This document shows, piece after piece, positions 6,392-13,656 of a stretch of 16,856 nt of DNA. The DNA comes from an uncultured Lachnospiraceae bacterium. Its GTDB lineage: Bacteria; Bacillota; Clostridia; Lachnospirales; Lachnospiraceae. Under the pieces are notes generated by a model. That model was not told the origin of the DNA. It saw only the letters and a program-made list of their open reading frames with translations, and searched no databases. The DNA lies in assembly GCA_947177515.1 (NCBI GenBank), contig CAMWUU010000025.1:1-16856 (forward strand), given 5' to 3'. Numbering within the stretch: the stretch's first letter is position 1; each line of letters begins with the position of its first letter. The position numbers and the translations under genes are program-made.

Positions 6392-7651
6392 CTACGCGCG
6401 CCCTTTTTGAACCTCCTGCTCATACCGGACAATCTCTTCAAACCACACCCGATCCCCCGGCACGCCACACTGTGCACAGTACTCTTCCCAGACTGCGCCG
6501 AACGGACAGGTTTTTAACTCCTCCTGCAATATCATCAGTTCCGTCATCCGGTTTTGATCCTGCAATTTTCTAAGCCTTTCATTTGGCGTGCACAACGCAT
6601 TCAACAGTGCTTTCTGCCAGCTTCTAAACCCGACTACCCAGGCAGCAACCCGGTTAATGCCCGCATCGAAATAATCAAGCGCCATATATACGCGCCCCAG
6701 CGCGTCGCTGCGCACAATCTCCTTCGCCATCTCCCGTGTTTCATCGTCAAAAAGCACCACATGGTCGCTGTCCCAGCGGACAGGGCGTGTAATATGCAAT
6801 GCAATTTCCGGGAAAAACACCAAAAGTGCAGGGATTTTGTCCGATACCATCTCCGTTGGGTGGTAATGTCCGTTATCCATCAACGGCAGACAGCCCTCAT
6901 GCGTGGCAGCAAAACTTAATGTGAATTCCGCAGAACCCGCTGTATAAGATTCCACCCCGATGCCAAACACCTTGGATTCCACACATGGCTTTACTAATTT
7001 CCTATCAAAAGGCTCCGCCAAAATCTGCTCAAGCGAATCCCGGTAACGCAGCCTTGGTCCCATCCTGTCAGCCGGGATATCCTTATAACCATCCCCCGTC
7101 CATATATTCATAACGCAGGGAACTTTTGTTTCCTTTGCGAAATATTCCGAAATCCGGATACATGCCCTGCCATGCTCAATCCAAAACTTCCTTGTTTCCA
7201 CATCCGGGCTAGAAAGTGTCAACCCATCCTTAACCTTATTATGAGAAAAAAATGTTGGGTTAAAGTCAATCCCCATATTCCTTTCCTTCGCAAAACTCAC
7301 CCATTTCTCAAAATGTTTTGGCCCAATCCGGTCACGATCCACAAATTCCCCGTCATCAAATATCGCATAACTGGCGTGAAGATTAAGCTTCTTTTTTCCT
7401 GGCATCAGCCTAAGTGCCTGATCCATATCCTGCATCAGTTCCTGCGGCGTGCGCGCCCTTCCCGGGTAATTCCCTGTCGTCTGGATCCCGCCGGTCAGCG
7501 GTCCGTCCTGGTCAAACCCTTTCACATCATCCCCCTGCCAGCAGTGCAGGGAAACCGGAACCTCCTTTAAACATGCAATTGCCGAATCCGTATCCACACC
7601 GAGTCTGTCATACAGCTCTTTCGCAGCTAAGTAAGCATCCTTCCTATCCAT
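6392..7651 (-). CDS. rhaA: L-rhamnose isomerase
   Basis: The 419-aa enzyme converts L-rhamnose to L-rhamnulose, the first catabolic step, with divalent metals in the active site. Length equals the family norm (about 419). Characteristic stretches are SLHCWQGDDVKGFD near the N-terminus, LNLHASYAIFDD, GIDFNPTFFSH and the metal-site region GIGVESYTAGSAEFTLS with THEGCLPLMDNGHYHPTE and RWDSDHVV. The ATG at 7651 has GAGGAAAAG upstream and overlaps the rhaB stop by 8 nt, indicating translational coupling. The frame continues upstream only because it overlaps rhaB. The middle gene of the operon. Confidence 0.96.
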   Translation of the reverse strand: MDRKDAYLAAKELYDRLGVDTDSAIACLKEVPVSLHCWQGDDVKGFDQDGPLTGGIQTTGNYPGRARTPQELMQDMDQALRLMPGKKKLNLHASYAIFDDGEFVDRDRIGPKHFEKWVSFAKERNMGIDFNPTFFSHNKVKDGLTLSSPDVETRKFWIEHGRACIRISEYFAKETKVPCVMNIWTGDGYKDIPADRMGPRLRYRDSLEQILAEPFDRKLVKPCVESKVFGIGVESYTAGSAEFTLSFAATHEGCLPLMDNGHYHPTEMVSDKIPALLVFFPEIALHITRPVRWDSDHVVLFDDETREMAKEIVRSDALGRVYMALDYFDAGINRVAAWVVGFRSWQKALLNALCTPNERLRKLQDQNRMTELMILQEELKTCPFGAVWEEYCAQCGVPGDRVWFEEIVRYEQEVQKGRA

Positions 7652-9092
7652 TCTTTTCCTCCTCTCCCGGCCAAAAACTGCGTACCGGAAACGAATGGGA
7701 AACGCATTCCCTTGCCTGGTAAAGCCCGTCCCAAACCCCGTCCGCAAGCATCTGTGCCATCGCATTTCCAACCGCCGTCGCCTCCACAGAGCCAGCCAGC
7801 ACATATTTCTTAGAGGCATCCGCCGTCAGCCTGTTAAGCCAGTCCGCATTCGAACCACCCCCGACAATATGGATCCTTTCAAAACACTTCCCAGTAAGGT
7901 TTTCAAGCTCCTTAACTGCCTGCGCATAGCAGACAGCCAGGCTTCGGTAAATCACCGCCGCAACCTCCTCCATCCTCTTTGGTACCTGCTGCCCGGATTC
8001 CGCGCAGGCTTTCTGTACCTCCCTTGTCATATTTTGCGGGTTTAAAAACCGTTTATCATTACAATCCACAACTGAAGCAATCTCCTCTTTCTCAGCCAAC
8101 GAGCAGATTTGTCCAAAACTCAAATCTTTACCAATTTCCTTTTTTACGGATTGTATCATCCACAATCCCATAATATTTTTCAGATAACGGAACCGGTAAG
8201 CATAACCACCTTCATTTGTAAAATTATGGAGCCTGCCCTGTTTTGAACAATCCGCTTTAGTAAGTTCTGTTCCAAGGAGGGACCAGGTTCCGGAACTGAT
8301 ATAGAGTGGATTTTCCACTGCCCCAAAAGTTTTTCCTACCTCCCCGCCTGCTGGCACAGCCATTACCGCGGAGGCAGTATCATGCGACGCGGGAAGCACC
8401 ACCTTACATGAAAAACCTACCTCCGCCCTGATTTCTTCCGTAAGTTCCCCCAACACACTGCCCGGCGGAAGAATCTTTTGGAATAATTTTCCATTAAATC
8501 CCAGTTTTTGTATCAGCTCCATATCCCACTGTTTCGCCACTGGATCCACAAACTGGCTTGTTGTCGCAACCGTGTACTCGTTTGCCATAACACCAGTTAG
8601 TAAATAATGGAAATAATCCGGGATCATCAATAAGGCGGACGCATTGAAAAGTTCCCCCCTATTTTTCTGCTTTAATGCCATTAGCTGATAAATAGTATTA
8701 AATTGCTGCTTTTGAATCCCCGTCCTTAGGTATAATTCTTCTTCAGGGATTACCTGGTAAACATATTGATCCATCCCTTCCGTCCGGCGGTCGCGGTAGG
8801 CTACCGCATTCCCGATCCGCCCACCTTTTTTATTAAGCAGGACGAAGTCAACACCCCATGTATCGATTCCCATACTAACCGGGATTTTGCCCGCATCGGC
8901 ACACGCCCGCATACCAGCCTTAATCTCCTGGAATAATTGCTCTACATCCCAGCAGAGTTCCCCCTCCTTCTCCACCATCCGGTTCGGAAAACGGTGGATT
9001 TCCTCAAGCACCATCCGATCCTGCTCCATATGTACCAGAATATGCCGTCCGCTGGATGCACCAATATCCACGGCAAGATAGTATTTTTGCAT
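7644..9092 (-). CDS. rhaB: Rhamnulokinase
   Basis: This FGGY-family sugar kinase of 482 aa phosphorylates L-rhamnulose at O-1 using ATP. Visible signatures are the N-terminal phosphate loop YYLAVDIGASSGRHIL, the substrate region GIDTWGVDFVLL, AYRDRRTEGM, LPASHDTASAV and the C-terminal nucleotide-binding GGGSNADWLNRLTADA. The start is uncertain: homologs begin at MQKYYLAVDIG (9092), but AGAGGAG lies only 2 nt before it. In-frame ATGs at 9104 and 9116 are alternatives with weak sites. First gene of rhaB-rhaA-rhaD; a promoter with an extended -10 lies about 90 bp upstream and a small palindrome sits in the leader. No rha regulator or transporter is in view. Confidence 0.95.
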   Translation of the reverse strand: MQKYYLAVDIGASSGRHILVHMEQDRMVLEEIHRFPNRMVEKEGELCWDVEQLFQEIKAGMRACADAGKIPVSMGIDTWGVDFVLLNKKGGRIGNAVAYRDRRTEGMDQYVYQVIPEEELYLRTGIQKQQFNTIYQLMALKQKNRGELFNASALLMIPDYFHYLLTGVMANEYTVATTSQFVDPVAKQWDMELIQKLGFNGKLFQKILPPGSVLGELTEEIRAEVGFSCKVVLPASHDTASAVMAVPAGGEVGKTFGAVENPLYISSGTWSLLGTELTKADCSKQGRLHNFTNEGGYAYRFRYLKNIMGLWMIQSVKKEIGKDLSFGQICSLAEKEEIASVVDCNDKRFLNPQNMTREVQKACAESGQQVPKRMEEVAAVIYRSLAVCYAQAVKELENLTGKCFERIHIVGGGSNADWLNRLTADASKKYVLAGSVEATAVGNAMAQMLADGVWDGLYQARECVSHSFPVRSFWPGEEEKNG

Positions 9093-9107
9093 TGCTCCTC
9101 TCATTCC

Positions 9108-9121
9108 GCCGCACATGCGGC
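9108..9121. repeat. Small palindrome in the rhaB leader
   Basis: GCCGCA (9108-9113) and TGCGGC (9116-9121) pair around CA. It sits 6 nt upstream of the rhaB Shine-Dalgarno and could be an operator or a translation-affecting hairpin. Confidence 0.4.
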
Positions 9122-9177
9122 AATCCTATCATCATGCCCACCTGCTACCCAAGTTCCATTTTATTTAAATTGTCTAT

Positions 9178-9206
9178 ATTATAGCAGAAAAATAAACGAA
9201 AAAAAA
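9178..9206 (-). promoter_or_regulatory. Promoter of the rhaBAD operon
   Basis: On the minus strand TGC-TATAAT (9186-9178) is an extended -10. The hexamer 17 nt upstream is only a T-run (9206-9201), so the -35 is weak, which suits an activator-dependent or extended -10 promoter. Predicted start near 9171. Confidence 0.55.
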
Positions 9207-9285
9207 GATGATTTTACCCATTCCGCTAAAGATGCCGAAAAAGTATCCCGAAGAATAAAATATTTTCCCTTGATTTCAAAGGATT

Positions 9286-9301
9286 CTTATTTTAGAATAA
9301 G
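9286..9301. promoter_or_regulatory. Palindrome upstream of the rha promoter
   Basis: CTTATT (9286-9291) and AATAAG (9296-9301) are perfect inverted arms with a 4-nt centre, about 80-100 bp upstream of the rhaB -10. A possible regulator site; nothing identifies the protein. Confidence 0.3.
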
Positions 9302-9398
9302 GTTCAGAACATTTTGATGGTTAGCCTTATCTACCTACATTATGTATAGGCAAATGCAGCCAACTATCTTAATAATCCACATTCCCTACCTATACTAT

Positions 9399-9486
9399 AT
9401 AAACGGCTTTTCATTCTTACCAACCATGACACACGGCAGTCCAGCCGTTTATCTGATTGTGCACAAGTCCAACCGTTTATCCGGTT
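9399..9486. promoter_or_regulatory. Three related motif copies before the PF01663 gene
   Basis: The motif AGCCGTTTAT appears at 9443-9452 and, exactly inverted, as ATAAACGGCT at 9399-9408. A longer version, TCCARCCGTTTATCYGRTT, is repeated directly at 9440-9458 and 9468-9486 (28-bp period). The last copy also contains AACCG/CGGTT. The arrangement looks like operator sites for a DNA-binding regulator. The rest of 9302-9559 shows no gene and only a weak TATACT box (9538-9543). Confidence 0.45.
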
Positions 9487-9559
9487 CATACACTAGACCC
9501 AATCATCGAATCGATCAACCGGGGGAATGCGGCATACTATACTTAAAGGAGGCCATCCC

Positions 9560-10672
9560 ATGTCCATATGTCTGCCTGATTACAATAACTGCACGGTCAA
9601 CCTGGCCTGTTCCATCTTAGAAGAATTCGGCGCAAAGCGCCCAGGCCACGCGACACTTGCCGCCGCTGACCGGCTGCTTCGGAAAAAACATTATAAAAAT
9701 ATTGTTGTACTGCTGCTTGATGCTATGGGACAAAACATTATAGAACACAACCTTGATGAAAACGGATTCTTTCGCCGCCATCTTGTCACCAACTATAGTT
9801 CTGTTTTTCCATCCACCACTGCCGCCGCCACAACATCCATCGACAGCGCCCTTTGCCCGTCAGAACACGGCTGGCTTGGGTGGAACTGCTATTTCCCCGA
9901 AATTGACCGTATGGTCACTGTACTGCTCAACCGCGACAGTATAACCGGTGAACCCATTGAGGACTGTCATGTAGCCAAAACCTATTGCCCGTACCAAACA
10001 GTCGCAGAAAGAATCCAGGAAACCGGTGCTGGGGCATATATCTCCATGCCCTATGCCACACCGTACCCCGGAACTTTCCCCGAAGTCTGCGAACGTATAC
10101 AGGAACTTTGCGCCCTTAACGGACGCAAATATATCTACGCCTACTGGGACGAACCAGATACTACCCTGCACGCCACCGGTTGTTACTCAGAAGACTCCCG
10201 CGCAGTCCTTAGGACGCTGGAAGGGAAAGTACAGGCAATGTGTGAAAAACTTGCCGGGACGGATACGATCTTGTTTGTTACTGCTGACCATGGCCATATG
10301 GATTCGACCAACCTCGTACTTACCGATTACCCCGACCTGATGGAATGCCTCTCCCGCCCTCCCTTTATCGAAGCGCGTGCAACAGGATTTTTTGTAAAGC
10401 CGAAATCAAAGGACAAATTTCCAACTATTTTCCAGTCCCATTTCGGTGATTCATTCAAGCTTATGAGTAAGTCCGAAGTAATTGCAAGCGGGCTGTTTGG
10501 TCCCACAGTTTCAAAAAATCGGCTCGATAAGATGTTAGGGGATTATTTGGCAATTTCTGTCAGCCAGTTTTCCCTGTATCAGACCCCCGAAAAAGCCGCC
10601 CGCCATATTGGTACACATGCTGGACTCACCAAAGAAGAAATGAGGATCCCGCTGATTTGCCTGTTATATTAA
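9560..10672 (+). CDS. Alkaline phosphatase superfamily protein, type I phosphodiesterase/nucleotide pyrophosphatase family (PF01663)
   Basis: This 370-aa protein has the metal-binding layout of the NPP family: D54 in VVLLLDAMG, the nucleophile T86 or T87 in FPSTTAAATT, D200 and H204 in EPDTTLHATG, D243-H244 in VTADHGHMD and H353 in IGTHAGL. Two zinc ions and a phosphate ester substrate are expected; the actual substrate cannot be read from sequence. No signal peptide or membrane segment is seen, so it is probably cytoplasmic, unlike secreted NPPs. ATG 9560 follows AAAGGAGG with 8-nt spacing; an upstream ATG at 9527 lacks such a site. It is alone on the + strand between two minus-strand rhamnose clusters, with possible operator repeats upstream. 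Confidence 0.88.
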   Translation: MSICLPDYNNCTVNLACSILEEFGAKRPGHATLAAADRLLRKKHYKNIVVLLLDAMGQNIIEHNLDENGFFRRHLVTNYSSVFPSTTAAATTSIDSALCPSEHGWLGWNCYFPEIDRMVTVLLNRDSITGEPIEDCHVAKTYCPYQTVAERIQETGAGAYISMPYATPYPGTFPEVCERIQELCALNGRKYIYAYWDEPDTTLHATGCYSEDSRAVLRTLEGKVQAMCEKLAGTDTILFVTADHGHMDSTNLVLTDYPDLMECLSRPPFIEARATGFFVKPKSKDKFPTIFQSHFGDSFKLMSKSEVIASGLFGPTVSKNRLDKMLGDYLAISVSQFSLYQTPEKAARHIGTHAGLTKEEMRIPLICLLY

Positions 10673-10673
10673 G

Positions 10674-10688
10674 TTCCCAAAGTGGGAA
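10674..10688. terminator. Weak hairpin between convergent genes
   Basis: TTCCC (10674-10678) and GGGAA (10684-10688) form a 5-bp stem two bases after the stop of the + gene. There is no T-tract on either side, so termination here is doubtful. Confidence 0.3.
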
Positions 10689-10699
10689 GGGGAGCTGTG

Positions 10700-11254
10700 T
10701 CAGGTGGATTCACCGCACTCCAGCCCCTTCCAGTTTTTATCCCTCTCGGACAAAATAATCTCCATTCCCTCCTCAATCGGCCATTGCACCCCAATGACTG
10801 GGTCATTCCAGGCAATCCCGCCCTCATCGCCAGGATGATAAAAATCCGTGCATTTATAACAAAACTCCGCTTCCTCTGAAAGAACCAGGAAACCATGTGC
10901 AAAGCCTTCCGGTACATAAAACTGTTTTTTGTTCTCCTCGGACAGCTCCACACCATGCCACTTCCCGTATGTTGCTGACCCCCGGCGCAGGTCAACGGCC
11001 ACATCAAACACGCGTCCCCTGATTACACGTACAAGCTTCCCCTGCGGGTGCTCGATCTGGAAATGCAGCCCGCGCAGCACACCCCTTCTTGATTTTGACT
11101 GGTTGTCCTGCACAAATACCATATCAAGTCCTTTTTCCTTCATATCCCTATAATTGTAAGTTTCTGTAAAATATCCCCTCCCATCTTCACGTACTTCTGG
11201 TTCAATCACATACAGCCCCTCTATTTCACAGCCGGTCACTTTAATATTTCCCAT
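10700..11254 (-). CDS. rfbC: dTDP-4-dehydrorhamnose 3,5-epimerase
   Basis: The 184-aa cupin enzyme epimerises C3 and C5 of dTDP-4-keto-6-deoxyglucose, the third step of dTDP-L-rhamnose synthesis. Family features are FVQDNQSKSRRGVLRGLHFQ with the catalytic base H64, VRVIRGRVFDVAVDLR, FYVPEGFAHGFLVLSE, tyrosines Y133/Y139 in YKCTDFYHP and WNDPVIGVQWP near the end. Length matches RfbC/RmlC (about 180). ATG 11254 is preceded by AAGGAGAT at 6 nt. It lies 206 bp after rfbB with a terminator between, so it probably has its own promoter, although I could not identify one confidently. The next enzyme, RfbD reductase, is not in the window. Confidence 0.95.
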   Translation of the reverse strand: MGNIKVTGCEIEGLYVIEPEVREDGRGYFTETYNYRDMKEKGLDMVFVQDNQSKSRRGVLRGLHFQIEHPQGKLVRVIRGRVFDVAVDLRRGSATYGKWHGVELSEENKKQFYVPEGFAHGFLVLSEEAEFCYKCTDFYHPGDEGGIAWNDPVIGVQWPIEEGMEIILSERDKNWKGLECGEST

Positions 11255-11328
11255 TATTGATCTCCTTCCTGCACTCAGTTATCTGATATGTATCCAATCA
11301 TCCTGTAAATCAAACGAAAATCCCCATC

Positions 11329-11418
11329 AAAAATAAGCTCTTTTATCAAGAAAAATCCCCTGCAATACAGATATAAAACACCAACCAAAAAATAAACTCC
11401 GTTATAGGGAAAATCCCC
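11329..11418. repeat. Imperfect direct repeat between rfbB and rfbC
   Basis: Two ~32-nt segments, 11329-11360 and 11388-11418, share AAAAATAARCTC, then TTAT and then AAAATCCCC, about 59 bp apart. The second overlaps one arm of the rfbB terminator. Further AAAATCCC words occur at 11316 and inverted at 11426 and 11445. Confidence 0.4.
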
Positions 11419-11434
11419 GACTTGCGGGGATTTT
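11410..11434 (-). terminator. Terminator downstream of rfbB
   Basis: AAAATCCCCG (11410-11419) and CGGGGATTTT (11425-11434) form a perfect 10-bp stem with a 5-nt loop, 27 nt after the rfbB stop. The minus-strand 3' arm ends in TTTT, so termination may be partial. Confidence 0.6.
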
Positions 11435-11460
11435 TCCGTTTTACAGGGATTTTTCTATTT

Positions 11461-12477
11461 TCAGATTGTATACATCTTCTTAAAATATTCCTGATAATCC
11501 CCTGAAAGGATATGCTGCCACCATTCCTTATGCTCCTTATACCAGGCAATGGTCTGGCGGATTCCTGTTTCAAATGTATAGTTCGGCTTCCAGCCAAGTT
11601 CCCGCTCAATCTTCGCCGGGTCGATTGCATAGCGCAGATCATGCCCCTTGCGATCCTCAACATAACGGATCAGGCTTTCCGGCTTCCCAAGCTCCTTTAA
11701 AATCAGACGGACTACCTCAAGGTTTGTCTTTTCATTATGACCGCCGATATTGTAAACTTCCCCCTCTTTGCCCCCGCGCAAAATCAGGTCAATCGCCGCA
11801 CAATGATCCTCCACATGCAGCCAGTCACGCACATTCTCCCCCGTCCCGTAAACTGGGAGGGTTTCGTCGTTATACGCCCTTGTAAACATTAATGGGATCA
11901 TTTTTTCAGGAAACTGGTATGCACCATAGTTATTGGAACAGCGTGAGATCGTGACTGGCAGTCCAAATGTGCGGTAATAGGAAAGCACAAGCAAATCAGA
12001 ACCCGCCTTGCTTGCCGAGTAAGGGCTTGAAGTATGCAGCGGGGTTTCCTCCGTAAAAAACAAATCTTTACGCTCCAAAGGCAGGTCGCCGTACACCTCA
12101 TCCGTTGATACCTGGTGGTAACGCTTCACCCCATACTTTCTGGACGCTTCCAACAACGCCTGGGTTCCCATTACATTCGTCCTTACAAATATACCCGGAT
12201 CCTTGATGGAACGATCCACATGTGTTTCCGCAGCAAAATTCACCACCACATCAAAATGCTCCCTTGCAAAAAGTCCGTCAATAAAATCAATATCGGCGAT
12301 ATCACCCTTTACAAAGCGGTAATTTTTCGCATCCGCAACATCCGCAAGTGACTCCAGATTCCCCGCATAGGTCAGTAAGTCAAGATTGACAATCTCATCC
12401 TCCGGATGCTTAGAAAGCATATAATGCACAAAATTACATCCAATAAATCCGGCTCCGCCGGTCACTAAAATTTTCAT
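11461..12477 (-). CDS. rfbB: dTDP-glucose 4,6-dehydratase
   Basis: This 338-aa extended short-chain dehydrogenase turns dTDP-glucose into dTDP-4-keto-6-deoxyglucose, using bound NAD. The Rossmann motif GGAGFIG is at residues 7-13, followed by NLDLLTYAGN. The dehydratase triad T125-D126-E127 is in STDEVYG, and the YxxxK pair is Y153/K157 in SPYSASKAG. NNYGAYQFPEKMIP and DWLHVEDHC are also family signatures. ATG 12477 has AAAGGGGG 8 nt upstream, just after a small hairpin. Second gene of the rfbA-rfbB-rfbC series. The 189-bp gap to rfbA contains several inverted repeats but no clear promoter. Confidence 0.96.
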   Translation of the reverse strand: MKILVTGGAGFIGCNFVHYMLSKHPEDEIVNLDLLTYAGNLESLADVADAKNYRFVKGDIADIDFIDGLFAREHFDVVVNFAAETHVDRSIKDPGIFVRTNVMGTQALLEASRKYGVKRYHQVSTDEVYGDLPLERKDLFFTEETPLHTSSPYSASKAGSDLLVLSYYRTFGLPVTISRCSNNYGAYQFPEKMIPLMFTRAYNDETLPVYGTGENVRDWLHVEDHCAAIDLILRGGKEGEVYNIGGHNEKTNLEVVRLILKELGKPESLIRYVEDRKGHDLRYAIDPAKIERELGWKPNYTFETGIRQTIAWYKEHKEWWQHILSGDYQEYFKKMYTI

Positions 12478-12492
12478 TTATATACCCCCTTT

Positions 12493-12506
12493 CGTGCTTT
12501 GGCACG
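12493..12506 (-). repeat. Hairpin next to the rfbB Shine-Dalgarno
   Basis: On the minus strand CGTGC-CAAA-GCACG is a perfect 5-bp stem that ends immediately before AAAGGGGG. It may influence ribosome access or mRNA stability. Confidence 0.4.
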
Positions 12507-12520
12507 CATACCAATCAATA

Positions 12521-12540
12521 TTTGAAAGTTTACTTTCAAA
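12521..12540. promoter_or_regulatory. Operator-like palindrome upstream of rfbB
   Basis: TTTGAAAGT (12521-12529) and ACTTTCAAA (12532-12540) are perfect inverted arms around TT, in the rfbA-rfbB gap. The short centre suits a dimeric DNA-binding protein better than an RNA hairpin. Confidence 0.4.
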
Positions 12541-12545
12541 CTTAT

Positions 12546-12593
12546 CCTCCATGCTGCGACTGTTCTTTAGGAGCAGCCCATGGCTCAAGTTTT
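12546..12593 (-). repeat. Dispersed short repeat, copy B (rfbA-rfbB gap)
   Basis: It combines the 16-nt sequence also found upstream of rhaD (12546-12561) with the longer stretch also found after the helicase gene (12548-12593 versus 3534-3577). Confidence 0.5.
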
Positions 12594-12611
12594 GACACAG
12601 CACAAAACTTG
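12586..12611. repeat. 9-bp inverted repeat in the rfbA-rfbB gap
   Basis: CAAGTTTTG (12586-12594) and CAAAACTTG (12603-12611) are perfect arms with an 8-nt loop. No T-tract follows, so it is more likely an mRNA processing or stability hairpin than a terminator. Confidence 0.45.
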
Positions 12612-12666
12612 CTGGTTGAAAATCAAAATTCCCAACCTTAACTCCTTTCTTTATGCCCTGCGTATC

Positions 12667-13551
12667 TTAATACCTTACCCTGCCTTCCGCCACACGCCTT
12701 AAATGCTGCCCATACGGCGAATTTCCATAACTTTTGGCCGCTAAAAGCAGTTCCTTTCCCGAAATCCATCCATTGATATACGCGATTTCCTCCGGTGCGG
12801 AAAGTTCAATTGCCTGGCGCTTCTGAAGTGTCTGGACAAAATTAGAAGCATCCATCAGGCTATCCATCGTACCAGTATCAAGCCACGCAAAACCGCGCCC
12901 CAAAAGCTTGACCGAAAGCGTCCCATCCGCAAGATAACAGCGGTTTAAATCTGTGATCTCCAGTTCCCCGCGTGCCGAAGGTTTCAGTGCTTTCGCATAT
13001 TCTACGGCGCGGCCATCATAAAAATAAATACCTGTCACACAGTAGTTCGACTTTGGAAACTTTGGTTTTTCTTCCAGAGAAACTACGTGGCCGGACGCAT
13101 CAAACTCCACAATACCAAACCGCCCCGGGTCGTTGACATAGTATCCAAAGATTGTCGCCACACCACAACGCGCATTTTCAGCAGCATCCCGCAGCAGCCT
13201 TTTCAGGCCGTTCCCATAAAAAATATTATCCCCGAGCACCATGGCACAGGGCTGCCCGCCAATAAATTCCTCCCCGATCAGAAACGCCTGCGCCAACCCA
13301 TCAGGACTTTTCTGCTCACGATAGGAAAACGATACCCCATACTGCGTCCCATCCCCCAAAAGCCGCCTGAAATTCGGCAGATCCTGCGGGGTGGAAATAA
13401 TCAGAATCTCCTGGATTCCCGCTAACATCAGCGTCGAAAGCGGATAATAAATCATAGGTTTATCATATACGGGAAGCAATTGCTTGGATGTGACAAGCGT
13501 CAGCGGATACAGCCTTGTCCCGGAACCGCCGGCCAAAATAATCCCTTTCAT
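12667..13551 (-). CDS. rfbA: Glucose-1-phosphate thymidylyltransferase
   Basis: The 294-aa nucleotidyltransferase makes dTDP-glucose from dTTP and glucose-1-phosphate, the first step towards dTDP-L-rhamnose. Visible signatures are the nucleotide-binding GGSGTRLYPLT (8-18) with SKQLLPVYDKPMIYYPL, LGDNIFYG, EEKPKFPKSNYCVTGIYFYD and FAWLDTGTMDSLMDAS. Length matches RfbA/RmlA (about 290). ATG 13551 has AAAGGA upstream at a slightly long spacing, and a 34-codon frame ends in an ATGA overlap with it. It is the first of the three rfb genes. A possible extended -10 promoter lies about 40 bp upstream. Confidence 0.96.
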   Translation of the reverse strand: MKGIILAGGSGTRLYPLTLVTSKQLLPVYDKPMIYYPLSTLMLAGIQEILIISTPQDLPNFRRLLGDGTQYGVSFSYREQKSPDGLAQAFLIGEEFIGGQPCAMVLGDNIFYGNGLKRLLRDAAENARCGVATIFGYYVNDPGRFGIVEFDASGHVVSLEEKPKFPKSNYCVTGIYFYDGRAVEYAKALKPSARGELEITDLNRCYLADGTLSVKLLGRGFAWLDTGTMDSLMDASNFVQTLQKRQAIELSAPEEIAYINGWISGKELLLAAKSYGNSPYGQHLRRVAEGRVRY

Positions 13552-13652
13552 AAGTCCTGGTTCCTTTCTTGTCCAAACTTATCCATATGATACCACATTC
13601 TCCCAAGGAAATGCAATACAAATCTAATATTGTCTTCCGTCGTAATACTCAT
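13548..13652 (-). CDS. Possible small leader ORF, 34 aa, overlapping the rfbA start
   Basis: ATG 13652 opens a frame (MSITTEDNIRFVLHFLGRM...) that stops in TGA overlapping the rfbA ATG (ATGA). It starts 4 nt after the TAA of the upstream helicase gene. AAAGGA directly abuts the ATG, which is too close for a normal ribosome site. No family is recognised. It may be a real coupled leader peptide or chance; a candidate rfbA promoter falls inside it. Confidence 0.25.
   Translation of the reverse strand: MSITTEDNIRFVLHFLGRMWYHMDKFGQERNQDL
13587..13616 (-). promoter_or_regulatory. Candidate rfbA promoter
   Basis: On the minus strand TGG-TATCAT (13595-13587) is an extended -10 and TTGCAT (13616-13611) a poor -35 at 18 nt. 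It would give an mRNA leader of about 30 nt before rfbA. Confidence 0.4.
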
Positions 13653-13656
13653 TCCT

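Noticed and set aside
7172..7570. 132-codon + strand frame
   Set aside because: Antisense shadow of rhaA with no supporting signals.
9342..9620. 92-codon + strand frame upstream of the PF01663 gene
   Set aside because: No ribosome site, overlaps the real start in another frame and the repeat motifs; unusual composition.
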